Translations under genes and position numbers: made by a program
In this document: piece by piece, positions 33,118 to 44,745 of the stretch
Layout: each line of letters begins with the position of its first letter
Numbering within the stretch: position 1 is the first letter of the stretch
The notes under the pieces: model-generated
What the model saw: the letters and a program-made list of their open reading frames with translations, nothing else
What the model was told of the DNA's origin: nothing
The model's database searches: none
From: Hemerocallis citrina
Taxonomy: Eukaryota > Streptophyta > Magnoliopsida > Asparagales > Asphodelaceae
Assembly (NCBI GenBank): GCA_017893485.1
Contig: JACEHZ010000198.1
Coordinates: 1,178,001 to 1,242,000, forward strand
Length of the DNA stretch: 64,000 nucleotides
Direction of reading: 5' to 3'

Positions 33118-33720
33118 TCAAGTATGAGTACCTGTATATATATAATAATAATAATAATAATATATTTTTTTTGATTTCTTTTTTTTTTTTGATCTGACGA
33201 TCAGAAACAGTAAAGAAAAAAGGGAAAAGAAAAGGAGTAAAAAAAACAGTAAACAAAAAAGAAAAAGAGTTTAGGGTTTGAAGAAAGGAGGGGGAAGAGA
33301 TAGGTGGTGCTGGCCGATTGGGAGCGGCGAGGGCTGGGAGCGGCGAGGTCGGCGATGTCTGGGAGCGGCGACGGCCAGAAGATGACAATGCTGGGGCTGT
33401 GATCTGGACTGGAACGAAACCAACTTAACAATGGCGGCGGCGGCGAGGTCTGTAAGATGGCTGGATCGGCGCCAGGAGTTTGCCGATGGGTTGAAGATGC
33501 TGCTGAGTTGGGTTGGATCTGAAGATGACTTCGGATCTGAAGATGGGATCGGGAGTTGAGGACGACTTCTGTTGGTTGCTGAGTTGACTTCGGATCTGAA
33601 GATGGGTTGCTGATCTGAGGTTGAAGAAGACGATTTTTTTTTTTCGAAGAAGAAGAACAAAAAATTTGTAATTTGAGAATTTTTGTAGAGAAAATTTAAG
33701 AAGGGAAAATTTGGAAATTT
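33118..33720 (-). other. Long 5' leader of the minus-strand copia
   Basis: About 600 bp between the primer-binding site and the gag ATG. It holds an (AAT)n run near 33146, AT-rich DNA, and GCGGCGAGG-rich DNA at about 33300-33460. A leader of this length is unusual for a small copia. Frames here are Ser/Pro-rich without recognised domains. Confidence 0.5.
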
Positions 33721-33733
33721 GGCTCTAATACCA
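33721..33733 (-). promoter_or_regulatory. Primer-binding site
   Basis: The complement reads TGGTATTAGAGCC directly inside the 5' LTR, one base off the usual TGGTATCAGAGC of the initiator tRNA site. Confidence 0.85.
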
Positions 33734-33868
33734 TGTTAAGATAAATCAGAGAATGAATACAATACTGAATATTGAATTGAGTTTAACCAAATACAATACC
33801 ACCTATATATAGGAGGTGAACAATACCAAAACAACTCTACCACCAATATGGGACTATAATATCTAATA
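33734..33868 (-). repeat. 5' LTR of the minus-strand copia
   Basis: Starts TGTTAAG on the plus strand and ends CTAATA where the other LTR ends CTAACA, a single change in the terminal dinucleotide. Confidence 0.9.
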
Positions 33869-33943
33869 AGCTATAATAGGAAATTAGAATTGCCTTATAT
33901 AATATACTTTTGTTTGAACATCTTAATTATATTTTGCTTTATT

Positions 33944-34052
33944 GAAAGTGCCCAGAAAATTAAATTGATGTATGTCGATTAGTGTTCTTGTTTACAAACA
34001 ATATGCGTAAGTGCGGAGGTCATGTGATGCCAGCTTTTGTTATTGTAGAAAG
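33944..34052. repeat. 104-bp minisatellite, copy 1
   Basis: The unit begins GAAAGTGCCCAGAAAATTAA and contains ATGTCGATTAG and GGAGGTCATGTGATG. It continues as copies 2 and 3 on the far side of the copia element (39428-39635). GAAAG at 34048-34052 is both the start of the next unit and the copia target copy. Confidence 0.8.
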
Positions 34053-34573
34053 TGTAGGATAATGGCTCGATTCTGGTTCAGTTTGTTTATATCCATCGTA
34101 TCTACAGCAATCGAAAGTTTCAGTACATCAGTCGACTGAGGTATGGAGTCAGTCGACTGTCCAGAGAAGTTTCAAAGGCTAAGGATACAGCAGCAGCAGT
34201 CGACTGAAGATGTGTCTCAGTCGACTGTCCAGAACTAAAGACCAGTCGACTGGTAAGAAGACCAGTCGACTGTAGGCGGGTTTGTGAACTAGAAAAGGCC
34301 CATTTCGAAAGGCCCAGTAGTTTCCCTATAAATACACCAGTTAGGGTTTTGTAAAATAGAGACCTCTAATTCGGATTTTGCAGCCGTCATCTCTGTAAGG
34401 GTTTGTTTCACCCATTGGTGATTATTTGAAGAAGAAACCCCAACCGCCCCGTGGATGTAGGCACTTGTTTGCCGAACCACATTAAATCTGTGTGTCCTTG
34501 TGTTTGTTTGTTTTCTGTTTTTCTTTCGCTATTTCTCTCTTTGATTGGTGGTCCATTCGTATTCCGCACAACA
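34053..34573 (+). repeat. 5' LTR with six CAGTCGACTG palindromes
   Basis: Begins TGTAGGATAATGG and ends CCGCACAACA. Six copies of CAGTCGACTG lie within 34129-34272, upstream of the TATAAATAC at about 34327. This position suits the U3 regulatory region. Confidence 0.92.
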
Positions 34574-34575
34574 AG

Positions 34576-34587
34576 TGGTATCAGAGC
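34576..34587 (+). promoter_or_regulatory. Primer-binding site
   Basis: TGGTATCAGAGC, complementary to initiator methionine tRNA, two bases after the LTR. Confidence 0.9.
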
Positions 34588-34609
34588 TTTCGGTTCGACC
34601 TAGAGGGAG

Positions 34610-37600
34610 ATGGCGAGTGATGCGGATGCAACCAAGGATGTTGTGGGATCGAGTTCGTCCAGAACAACGATTCACAACGCAAAATTTGAAGTTGAAAAAT
34701 TTGATGGAACAAACAATTTCGGGATGTGGCAGTGTGAGGTGTTGGATGTTCTGGTTCAACAAGAACAAGATGTTGCTTTGGAGGAAGAAAAACCAAAGAA
34801 TATGTCCGATGTAGATTGGAAGAAGTTGAATCGAGTTGCGTGTGGGACTATTCGGCTCTTTATCGCGAAGGCTCAGAAGTATGATTTGATGAGGGATACC
34901 ATTGCTGCGGTGTTGTGGAAGAAACTCGAAGACAAATACATGAGGAAAAGTTTGGAGAATCGGCTGTATTTGAAGAAGAGACTTTTTCGCTTCACCTATA
35001 CTGAAGGTATGTCTATGAACGCACATGTTGAATCATTTAATAAATTATTGGCTGATTTGTTAAATTTGGATGAGCAAATTAAAGATGAAGACAAAGCCCT
35101 AATTCTGTTGAATTCATTACCTGAAAGTTATGATCATTTAGCAACTACTTTAATATATGGAAAAGACACTGTTAAATATGAAGATGTTGCAAATGCTCTG
35201 TTGAATAATGAAACTAGGAGAAGGGATAAAATGGTTGATAGAGAAACTTCTGAGGCATTGATTGTAAGGGACAGAACTGAGACCAGATTTGAGACCAAAT
35301 CTGGGAATAAAGGAAACAAATCTCGTTCCAAATCGAGAGGAGTTTCAAAGGACAGAAAGATACCAGCCAGAAATGAATGTGCTTTCTGTCATGAAAGGGG
35401 GCATTGGAAAAAGGATTGTCCTAAGCTACGAAATAAGGGAAATTCGACTGCAAATGTGATTGTTGATAATGTAGATAGTGACGATGTTTTTTCTTATGCA
35501 CTTGCTACTAGTCCCTCACTTTATCAAGAAGTATGGTTTCTTGATACAGCAGCCTCCTATCATATGTCTTGGAAAAAGGAGTGATTTACTTCTTTGGAGT
35601 ATATGGATGGTGGGGTAGTTTTGATGGGAAATGATGCGCCTTGTAAGAAGGTAGGAATCGGGAAGATTGAATTGCTAATGCACGATGGTCTTATTAGGGA
35701 GCTTTCAGATGTATGGTATGTTCCAGATTTGAAAAAGAATTTGATTTCACTTGGTGTTTTGGAGGCCAGTGGAATGAAATTTGCTAGTGAAGGTGGCATT
35801 CTGAAGGTGACTAACGGAGCACTTGTGGTGATGAAAAGGCAAAGGAAAAGGAACTTGTTTTTCTTGCAGGGAAAAACATATTTGGGTCAGGCTGCCAGTG
35901 TAACTGAAAGGCCTAAACAGGTTGTTCCTGACTCTACTAGGTTGTGGCATATGCGACTCGGGCATGCAGGAGAAAAGACCTTGCAGGGGCTTGTGAAGCA
36001 AGGGTTGCTTAAAGATGCTAAAGGGTGCAAGTTGGAATTTTGTGAACATTGTGTTTTGGGTAAGCAAACTAGGGTGAAATTTGGTACAGCTGTACATCAA
36101 ACAAAGGGTATCCTCGATTATGTGCACACAGATGTTTGGGGCCCTACTCAGACACCTTCTATGAGTGGTAGACACTGGTTTGTTACATTTGTTGATGACT
36201 ACTCCAGACGAGTTTGGGTATATACCATGAAACACAAAGATGAAGTTTTGACATTGTTCACAAGTTGGAAGAAGAAAGTTGAAAACCAGACTGGAAGGAA
36301 GATTAAGGTTCTGAGATCAGATAATGGAGGGGAATACAAGAACGATCCGTTTCTGAAATTGTGTGAAGATGAAGGGATCCAGAGGCACTTCACAGTTAGG
36401 AAGACTCCACAGCAAAATGGGGTTGCAGAAAGGATGAACAGAACCTTACTTGAGAAGGTGAGATGTATGCTAGCGCAGTCTGGATTGAAGAAGACATTTT
36501 GGGCAGAAGCTGTTATATATGCAAGCCACATTGTCAACCGTTTACCATCAGCAGCACTTGAAGGCAAAACACCTATTGAGGATGGAGTGGTAAACCTGCA
36601 TCTGATTATAGTTTATTGCATATATTTGGTTGTCCTGCTTATTTTCATGTAACTGAAACTAAACTTGATGCAAGAGCCAAAAAGGCTATATTTGTTGGTT
36701 TTAGTACTGGTGTCAAAGGTTACAGGTTGTGGTGTCCAGAACAGAAAAGGTTAGTAATCAGCAGGGATGTCACATTTGATGAGACCAGCATGATCAGCTC
36801 GGGACAGTCGACTGGTCCTCATGTGCAGTCGACTGGTGATCCTGATCAAGAGAAGCAGAAGATTAGCTCGGGACAGTCGACTGGTAGGTGCTCTCAGTCG
36901 ACTGGTGCGAGAGTTCTCCAACAGGTGGAGTTAGAAAAGCGTTCAGTTGAAAATCCTACTCCTGTCCAAAATGAAGATGATGTGGTTGATACTGAGGATG
37001 AGGAAGAAGTTCCTATCCAAGACCCTCCCCAGCAGGAAGAATCAATTGCAGCAAGAAGGCAAAGAAGAGATATCAAACGACCATCTCGCTTTACAGAAAC
37101 AGTTGCATTTGCCCTTCCCATTGTTGATGATGAAGTTCCCTCCAACTTCAAAGAAGCTACTAGAAGTTCTGAAAATGCAGATTGGAAAGTTGCTATGGAT
37201 GAAGAGATGAACTCTCTTCATAAGAACAAGACTTGGGATCTAGTGCAATTGCCAAAGGGGAAGAAAGCTATCGGTTGCAAGTGGGTGTATACGAAGAAAG
37301 AAGGTCCAAAAGGCAGTGTTCGGTTCAAGGCTAGACTAGTTGCAAAGGGGTATGCTCAAAAGGAAGGAATTGACTATAATGAAGTGTTCTCTCCAGTTGT
37401 GAAGCATCCTTCTATTCGGATTTTGTTGGCATTGGTAGCACAGTTTGATCTTGAATTGACACAGATGGATGTGAAGACTGCATTCTTACATGGGGACCTA
37501 GATGAAGAAATTTATATGTTGCAGCCAGATGGGTTTAAGATTGCTGGGAAGGAAAGTTCTGTTTGCAGGTTGAAGAAGTCTCTCTATGGGTTGAAGCAAT

Positions 37601-38703
37601 CTCCAAGGCAGTGGTATTTGAGGTTTGATCAGTTTATGAAAGTGCAGGGATATTCCAGAAGTGAGTATGATCATTGTGTCTATTTCAGAAAATTGCAGGA
37701 TGGTTCTTTCATATATCTGTTATTATATGTGGATGACATGTTGATTGCCTCTAAAAATGCTAAGGAGATTCAAAATTTGAAGAATCAGCTGAGTTCTGAA
37801 TTCGAGATGAAGGATCTTGGTGAAGCCAAGAAAATACTTGGGATGGAGATAGCTAGAGACAGAGCAAAGGGCATAGTGAGTTTGACACAGAAGCAATATC
37901 TTTTGAAGGTGCTGAAACGGTTTGGTATAGATGAGAAAACTAAACCAGTCAGTACACCCTTAGCCACTCATTTCAGAATTAGTGCTTCTCAGTCTCCAAG
38001 TACAGATGAAGAGAGACAGTATATGGCTAATGTACCTTACACTAGTGTGGTTGGCAGTTTGATGTATGCCATGGTTTGTACTCGACCAGACATCTCTCAG
38101 GCGGTGAGTATGGTTAGTCGATATATGCATGATCCAGGCAGAGAGCATTGGCAAGCAGCTAAATGGATTTTGAGGTACATAAGTGGCACCACAGATGTGG
38201 GTTTGAAGTTTGAAAGGGATGACAATATTAGCAGGTTATTGGTGGGTTATGTTGATTCTGACTATGCAGGTGATCTAGATAAGAGGCGGTCTACTACAGG
38301 CTATTTGTTTACTATGGCTAGAGCACCTATAAGTTGGAGGTCCAATTTGCAGTCCACTGTAGCGTTGTCTACTACTGAGGCTGAATACATGACGGTTGCT
38401 GAGGCCATGAAGGAAGCTATTTGGATTCATGGACTTTTGAAGAGCTTGGGAATTCATCGGGAGAAGGTGGAGGTACACTGTGACAGTCAGAGTGCTATTC
38501 ATTTAGCGAAGAACCAAGTTCATCATTCGAGGACCAAACATATTGATGTCCGTTATCATTTTGTGCGTGATTTGATAAAGGATGGTGATATTCTTCTGGT
38601 AAAGATTGGGACAGCTGATAATCCTGCTGATATGTTGACCAAAATTGTTGGGACAGCCAAGTTCAAGCATTGCATGAACCTGGCTAATATTTTGCATGCT
38701 TGA
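34610..38703 (+). pseudogene. Copia gag-pol, two lesions
   Basis: Starts at ATG 34610 (MASDADATKD). Gag (UBN2/DUF4219 type) contains KFDGTNNFGMWQ and a CCHC knuckle, CAFCHERGHWKKDC. Protease motif is FLDTAASYHMS. A TGA at 35582-35584 stops the frame; reading resumes in the same frame. Integrase shows LWHMRLGHAG, VHTDVWGP, LRSDNGGEY and QQNGVAERMNR. A one-base loss near 36586 shifts the frame. The spacer before RT (36804-36909) encodes four QSTG units, each from the same CAGTCGACTGG sequence found in the LTR. RT has LLLYVDDML; RNase H has DSDYAGDLDKRR, STTEAEYMT and HCDSQSAIHL. It ends at 38703. Otherwise complete, so the element decayed only slightly. Confidence 0.92.
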
Positions 38704-38905
38704 TGATTTGGCATGGGCGGTTGGAATGGTGCTTCGCTATTTGTTTGGTTAGTATGTGATATCATACTAAGGTGGAGTTTGTTTTTGTTACATTTGGTGA
38801 TGAGCATTTGTTTGGAGTATTTTTTGGAGATTGCTTGGGCTACTTGGAAGATCTCGCCAAGGCGGAGATTGTTGGATACTTGGAAGATCTCGCCAAGGTG
38901 GAGAT

Positions 38906-39427
38906 TGTAGGATAATGGCTCGATTCTGGTTCAGTTTGTTTATATCCATCGTATCTGCAGCAATCGAAAGTTTCAGTACATCAGTCGACTGAGGTATGGA
39001 GTCAGTCGACTGTCCAGAGAAGTTTCAAAGGCTAAGGATACAGCAGCAGCAGTCGACTGAAGATGTGTCTCAGTCGACTGTCCAGAACTAAAGACCAGTC
39101 GACTGGTAAGAAGACCAGTCGACTGTAGGCGGGTTTGTGTACTAGAAAAGGCCCATTTCGAAAGGCCCAGTAGTTTCCCTATAAATACACCAGTTAGGGT
39201 TTTGTAAAATAGAGACCTCTAATTCGGATTTTGCAGCCGTCATCTCTGTAAGGGTTTGTTTCACCCATTGGTGATTATTTGAAGAAGAAACCTCAACCGC
39301 CCTGTGGATGTAGGCACTTGTTTGTCGAACCACATTAAATCTGTGTGTCCTTGTGTTTGTTTGTTTTCTGGTTTTTCTTCGCTATTTCTCTCTTTGATTG
39401 GTTGTTTGATTCGTATTCCGCACAACA
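38906..39427 (+). repeat. 3' LTR
   Basis: Same structure and the same six palindromes as the 5' LTR, with roughly ten differences concentrated near the end (about 39300-39410). Confidence 0.92.
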
Positions 39428-39635
39428 GAAAGCACTCAGGAAATTAAATGGAAACTTGTCGATTAGCGGTCTCATTTACATACACTTCACATAAATGTGG
39501 AGGTCATGTGATGTCAGTTCTTGTTGTTGTAGAAAGTGTCCAAAAAATTAAATAAAAACATGTCGATTAGTGCCATCGTTTATATACACTATGGGTTATA
39601 GGGTTAGCACTGAGGTCATGAGATGCCACACTACA
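39428..39635. repeat. 104-bp minisatellite, copies 2 and 3
   Basis: Copies start at GAAAG 39428 and 39532, exactly 104 bp apart. The third fades out after about 39628. The copia element is inserted precisely at a unit start. Confidence 0.8.
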
Positions 39636-40029
39636 CCAACAGTGACTTCTTTCCGTGAACATTTGCCCAAGATAATTAATTCCTGATAATAGAGTATCAA
39701 TACCCACAAATTATATTTGCAGGGTATAAGTATCAAATACCCAGGATTATCTTAATAGACTCAATATCCACCAAAACACAATCAACAAGTCATAAAACAA
39801 TAAATCGATAATGAATTTTATTATATTATGGAGGGCTCAATCTTAAGTTTCGCACAAGGCCTCTAATTTCTCAGGATCGATGCTCAAGCAACTTGAAACC
39901 ACAATGCACTTTGATATGTTAAGGAGACTAGGTAGATGGCAATGGATATGGGGAGGCTCAGATTTCACAAGACTCAGAGCAGCAACTTGCATGAAGAAAA
40001 GTCAAGTTGCTTGAATTGTTTAGAAAGTA
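39636..40029. other. No gene seen
   Basis: AT-rich DNA. CACTACACCAAC at about 39632 looks like a CACTA end but has no inverted partner. Confidence 0.4.
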
Positions 40030-40260
40030 TGGCTCCTACTAATGGAGATGCTCCGCTGGCGTGTTTTCAGTGAAGACAACTTATGCTTTCTTCTCTACTT
40101 GGAATAACTTGGCCCCTTCAAATACAAAATTTTAATTTGGCTTCTTAGATTAGATACGTTCAACTTTTAAGGAAATTTAGAGTAATAGAAGTGTGGGAAG
40201 GCAATTTGCATGCCAGTATGAAACTTTTTCGTCCACCTAGTCTTTGAATGTCCCTTTGCA
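40030..40260 (+). pseudogene. LINE 3'-region remnant (zf-RVT-like)
   Basis: Plus-strand translation with stops shows FSVKTTYAFFSTWNNLAP near 40068-40125 and further fragments to CP near 40250. The order resembles the zinc-binding reverse-transcriptase domain (zf-RVT) at the C-terminus of plant LINEs (FSVKSAY...W....P.K). Much decayed. The sequence that follows in the duplicated segment may be its 3' end. Confidence 0.45.
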
Positions 40261-40387
40261 CTCAGTATCTCGAACCAATTTCACCACTAAGTTTCACATC
40301 ACTTCCGTGCCTACTTCACTACATAAATGCTTCACTTCTTTGTGTTTTGCGCCCAATAATCCACAATGTGCACGTGCATGACATCTT

Positions 40388-40539
40388 TTTTTTTTTTTAT
40401 CATAAAAGGTTGGCCGAAATCCCCCGTGTTTCATTAAAAAGTTTTTAACAAAACAGATAATCAAGCACTGGGCAATGATGTTCATGTCTCCTACAGGCGG
40501 GCCATGATGCTCGTTCCCCATCAGAAAAAATAGCCCTGC
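40388..40539 (-). mobile_element. Short retroposon with poly-T, flanked by 10-bp repeat
   Basis: ATGACATCTT (40378-40387) and ACGACATCTT (40540-40549) flank about 152 bp that starts with a T run, the signature of a minus-strand poly-A retroposon (SINE or truncated LINE). No clear tRNA-type A and B boxes were seen. The same insertion is in copy B (from about 51922), where a copia later landed in its right-hand repeat. Confidence 0.45.
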
Positions 40540-40559
40540 ACGACATCTTCTTATTATTA

Positions 40560-40992
40560 CTATTTGTTGGGTATTTGGCTTGTGAAGAATGCCAGAAGAT
40601 TAATACTTGCTCGAGCTCGAGAAAAAGTGATAGCTAAATCTATCTTTTGGTTTTCTTCATGGCTAATTGCAGCTGGAACTAGCAGCTAAAAAATCTGAAG
40701 TGATCAAAAGAGTGGAGGAGGCAAATTGTTTGGGATTGATCATTGATGTAGGGGGACATTGTCTCCAATTCAGTAATGGTAGCAGTGGCTATTATGGATA
40801 TTACATGCTGGGATAGCATGCAACTGAAGTTGATCAAGGAGGGCTGCAGCCTCATTCTCTTGTACTTCATTGTTTTGGTGGTCTTAACCCCGCTAGCTGT
40901 CATTTTTCTGTTTTACGAATCGCATGATTGTGCTTCTATGACCTGTGTTTTAGAAATCTATGTCAAATTTGTATTAAGGTAGCTATCTCTAA
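40560..40992 (+). other. Conserved stretch of the duplicated segment with a short frame
   Basis: A frame at 40776-40982 (MVAVAIMDITCWDSMQLKLI..., with a hydrophobic middle) is also open in copy B at 57267-57509 with a few substitutions. No family is recognised. It may be LINE 3' sequence; conservation could simply reflect recent duplication. Confidence 0.3.
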
Positions 40993-41613
40993 GAGCATCC
41001 ACAGTCATAAAAGTAAAAAATAGCAAAATATATAAAATAGATATAGCAAAATGGATTTTTCTGCGGTCATCAAATGCTATAAAATAGCCAAGTTAAAACA
41101 AAATTTGATCGGACGAAACTTGACCGTGAAAAAAATCATTTTTAAAATATTTTTTGGGGCTGAATTGAAAATTATAATAATTTAAACTGGCAGACGAAAC
41201 TTGAAGCTTCGTCGGAGCGAAATAAATAAATAAATAAATAAATAAATAAATATATATATATATATATATATACCCCCACGGACGAAACTTGAACTAATTA
41301 ATTATTAAAATATCCTAAATCTACGGAAGTTTTGTCCTAGTGTTTTTCACATTTTCGAAGTTTTATTGATTTAAAAAATTCATCTATTTTGATCGGACGA
41401 AACTTCAAGTTTTGTCCGATGGTTTAAAAAAGTTATAAAATATATCGGAAGAAACTTCACTCCTATATAACATGCATATTCCTATATTGCCTCTCAAATA
41501 TAACAATCTTTTGTAGCGATTTTGCCAAAATATGGATAAATAGCAAACAACTGTCGATCCGAAATTGCTAAAATATGCATATTATGGAAATATAGCAAAC
41601 AATTGAGGATCTC
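40993..41613. mobile_element. TAA-flanked MITE, member 1 (621 bp)
   Basis: GAGCATCCACAGTC at the left pairs with GAGGATCTC at the right; TAA lies on both sides. TAA duplication and these ends suit a PIF/Harbinger (Tourist-like) element. Inside are repeated palindromes such as CGGACGAAACTTCAAGTTTT and CGAAACTTGAAGCTTCGTC. An (AAAT)n(AT)n run is at about 41220-41272. Present in copy B as 57485-63177, split by a copia. Confidence 0.75.
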
Positions 41614-41653
41614 TAAGGAGGTTATGGCCTTAAGAACTCTTACTCATAGTAAG

Positions 41654-43144
41654 TCTGTTTGGTTGGAGGGGAATGGAGGGGAGGGGAGGGAATGGGAGAG
41701 ATTTTTAAAAATATTTCCCGTTTGGTTCATTTTTTAGGAGGGGGGAGGGGAGGGAAAAGGAGGTGTGCAAAATCTCTCCTGAGCCAATTTTGACTCTCCT
41801 CCAATATATGGGAGATTTGGAGGGGAAAGAAAGTAGGTCTAATTTTTTTAAGTGATTGGACTAAATTGCCCTTTTTAGATCTAAATCCCTAAGATCTCTC
41901 TTTCTAAAAAAAAAAAAAGATCCCCGACTCTCTCTCTTTCTAAGATGATTAGATTGCAAGTAAGTCAAGCTTGTGACATTTATTAGTCTCTGTAACATGG
42001 TTTAGATATCTAACATTTTTTAGATTGAAGCACCATTTTCATTTCTTGCTCAATGTTCACATATCTAAATGATGTTGATCAGAGGCACTCTCAGAGTTAT
42101 TTTTGTCATCTTTTCCTTCCAATATGAATGAGATATTTTTTTTAAACATCTAATCAGTATTTAATTTTAATTTTATGTAGTGGCAGCCCTTTATTATTTT
42201 TACTATGAAGGGCGTCACATTTTACCCCCTTTATTCATCAACTTCCAGAATTATTTTTTAGGTAATAATTGGTCGAGTTTCAAAGGCTAGAGAATTTGAA
42301 ATAAAATTTTGTAGTGTGGGTCTTCATTATTTTGTTTATTGATCTTCATTATTTTGTTTATTGATCTTCATTACTAAAATTTTGTAGAATTTGAACTAAT
42401 TGTTTATTGGTCTTCATTATTTTGTTTATATTACCAAATTAGAATTAGAAACAATAATACATAGGCTCTCCTAAAATGTAAAATGGTACAAAAGTAATTT
42501 AATTATAAAATTACTTCCCTGCCCTTGTGAACCAAACAAGAAGAGAATTATTTTCCCTCCCCTCCCCTCCCCTCCCCTCCCCTCCACTCTTTTGAACCAA
42601 ACAGAGTCTCCATTAAAATCTCTCCCCCCCTCCCCCCTCCCCTCCATTAAAATCCCTCCCCTCCCCTCCTTTGAACCAAGTTTCAGGGCGTTTGGTACAC
42701 GGATTGAAAAATTCCTAGTAATAAAAAGATTCCCGAAAATGTAAGGGTGAGAATGAAGATTCCCGAAAATGTTGCATTATCGCGTTTGGTGTAGTACATT
42801 GCATTCCCGGGAATCCTTTATTATTGTAATTTTTTATTCTAGTTTTTGGATTTATTTTATTGTTTGTTATGGAAATCACATGAGAATGCTCAAATCCCAT
42901 AATTTTAGGGAGGAATATTTTTTTTATTCTAGTTTTTTTGTTATTTTATTGTTTGTTATGGAAATCCCATGGGAATCCTCAAATTGCAAGGTTTTTGGGG
43001 AATGAGAATCATTCCCAATAAAGAATTTTGTTTCCCTTGGGAATCTATCATTCCTTCCAAAACTATGCTTGCCACATAACAAACAAGGTAATCTAAGAGT
43101 GAATATGAGATTCCCTTGTACATTCCCACGTATCAAACGCCCCC
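41654..43144. mobile_element. Nested MITE insertion private to copy A (~1.49 kb)
   Basis: Copy B reads straight through this point (GAGTAAGTAAAGGTAC at about 63211). The outer part runs from TCTGTTTGGTTGGAGGGGAA to GAACCAAACAGA near 42605, inverted ends rich in CCTCCCC. The inner part runs from GGGCGTTTGGTACACGG (42686) to CGTATCAAACGCCCC (43144), a second inverted pair. No protein. The TSD is unclear. Confidence 0.65.
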
Positions 43145-43265
43145 TAAAGGTACAGGGCAAAGTTAGCGCGGTCTTCCTTCAAAAAAAAGTTAGCGCTGTC
43201 ATCTCTTCACTTTACCAAGAGTCCAACAAAACTACATCCTCCATCACATAAATTTACCATCCTAA

Positions 43266-43994
43266 GAGCATCCACAATGGTGTTTCTCATTTTTTAAAAA
43301 ATGGCAGCTACAGTAGTAGCAAATAGCAAAATGTTCTGCAGTCGTTATTTGCTATATTTTTCTCATTTTAAAACTTTTTTTGCGTGGGATGGTATAACAT
43401 TTACCGTCGTGCAATTTTTTAAAAAAAAATGGGAGAGACGGTGCAATTGTTGTACCGTCTCTCATTTAAAAAATATATATATATTTAATTACTGATTAAC
43501 TATTAAAATAAAATAATATCTAAACCTAATTAAAAACTAACTAAACCTAATTAATTAACCTAAACCTACCCACCAACCTCCCCAATTCAAGGACGGTACA
43601 ACATGTACCGTCCGAGAATTTTTAAATTTAATTTTTTTTTTTTTCAATCCGACGAATCTTGGACACAAATCTTGGACATTCATTTAAAAAAAAAAAAATT
43701 AATAAAAATATATGGGACGGTACATGTTGTACCGTCCGATACCCATTTAAAAAAATAATAATAATAATTTGGGACGGTATATGTTATACTGTCCGAAGCG
43801 TTTAAAAAAAATAAAATAAGTGGGACGGTATATGTTGCACCGTCTCTTATAGTTTGAGAATGGTCATTTGTTTTTCAAAAATGAGAAACAACTGTAGCCA
43901 TTTTACCAAAAAATGACAAATAGCGAACGACTGCAGCATGCCATTTCTCAAAAAATGAGAAATTGACAAATACAACAAATGACTGTGGATGCTC
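43266..43994. mobile_element. TAA-flanked MITE, member 2 (729 bp), empty site known
   Basis: GAGCATCCACAATGG at the left pairs with CTGTGGATGCTC at the right, with TAA on both sides (43263-43265 and 43995-43997). Copy B has a single TAA at the same place (63309-63311), so the insertion and its 3-bp TSD are proven within this window. The interior carries about five palindromes of the GGACGGTACA...TGTACCGTCC type. Confidence 0.9.
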
Positions 43995-44530
43995 TAAGGC
44001 TTTCATTTCTAGGTATTGCTTGTAACTATTTCACGCCTACTTTAATATTTTGAGGTAGGCAGTTAGCCTACCTTTGTCAGTAAAAAAAAACAAATAAAAC
44101 GTTACAATCATATTTTCCCTCTAAAATTACGCTCATTGCTTGTCCCCTCCTTTTCTCTTTTATCACCCTCCCCATCCATTAAATCACAATTGTATTTTCT
44201 ACTTCAATTGAAATCTTAGTTTAATAGTACATGAATGTGGGAGGTACACAACTAATTGGAATAATAGATTAATCACAAAAATAGTACAGTATTACAAATT
44301 GGAATAGTAGATATTATTGAATATATACAGGTATATTCTCTATATATAAATAATAATGTGTAATATTATTCTATAAGTAATACGTGCGTTATATGTACTA
44401 ATTGTATGAATATTAGGCAGCGGGTTAAGTGAGTTTATAACTCAGTACCTAAACCAGTATTTATCATATAAATACTGGCTTGTGATAGTAGTTTAGGTAT
44501 ACAAATTTTAGTACCTAAGATAAATATCTC

Positions 44531-44745
44531 AGACACCTTAGTCTAGGATATTAACCATAATTTCTCTTCTTATTATTTCTCATAATCGTCATCAGATACA
44601 AGACCAAATCAAGCGAGTATCTAACAAGTCTGAACCCGACCTGAGGTTGAGATTTTTCTAGCCGCTTCACTTTCCTAAACTAACGCAGTGACATCTACAT
44701 AACAGTACAGAGTCTCGAGCTTTTTATATTTTTTTACTTTTCTAA
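44531..44745. repeat. Host minisatellite-like framework
   Basis: TTTTTCTAG...TTCACTTT(T/C)CTAAACTAA units occur near 44652, 45356, 45388 and, weaker, 44718 and 47500. The MITEs and the fold-back element sit between them. Confidence 0.45.

Larger units (their letters stand above)
29359..33868 (-). mobile_element. Copia element with 137-bp LTRs, 4510 bp, TSD AGTTA/AGCTA
   Basis: LTRs are at 29359-29495 and 33734-33868, with flanking AGTTA and AGCTA (one difference). A primer-binding site abuts the right LTR (33721-33733), and a polypurine tract, complement of CCCCCTCTCAAACTC, abuts the left. The short LTR, small size and RT sequence suit the Ale/Retrofit lineage; that is inference. The body is heavily mutated. 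Confidence 0.85.
34053..39427 (+). mobile_element. Copia element, 5375 bp, TSD GAAAG
   Basis: LTRs 34053-34573 and 38906-39427 (521 and 522 bp) differ at about ten positions by eye. Exact GAAAG flanks both sides. The primer-binding site is at 34576 and the polypurine tract ends at 38905, where TGGAAGATCTCGCCAAGG appears twice in tandem. Gag-pol has only two visible lesions. Probably a fairly recent insertion; Tork-like by protein motifs. Confidence 0.92.
40313..44530. repeat. Duplicated segment, copy A
   Basis: From ACATAAATGCTTCACTTC to about 44530 this aligns, in order and orientation, with 51858-63806. Insertions private to A are 41654-43144 and 43266-43994. Without private insertions both copies are about 2.0 kb. 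The break at the right end is where B changes to TGTAACACCCC (63807). Confidence 0.88.

Noticed and set aside
39632..39660. CACTACACCAAC as a CACTA-element end
   Set aside because: No inverted partner or subterminal repeats found.
40776..40982. Short membrane-like protein gene conserved at 57267-57509
   Set aside because: Conservation is explained by segmental duplication; no start context, domain or outside match known, so listed only as a noted frame.
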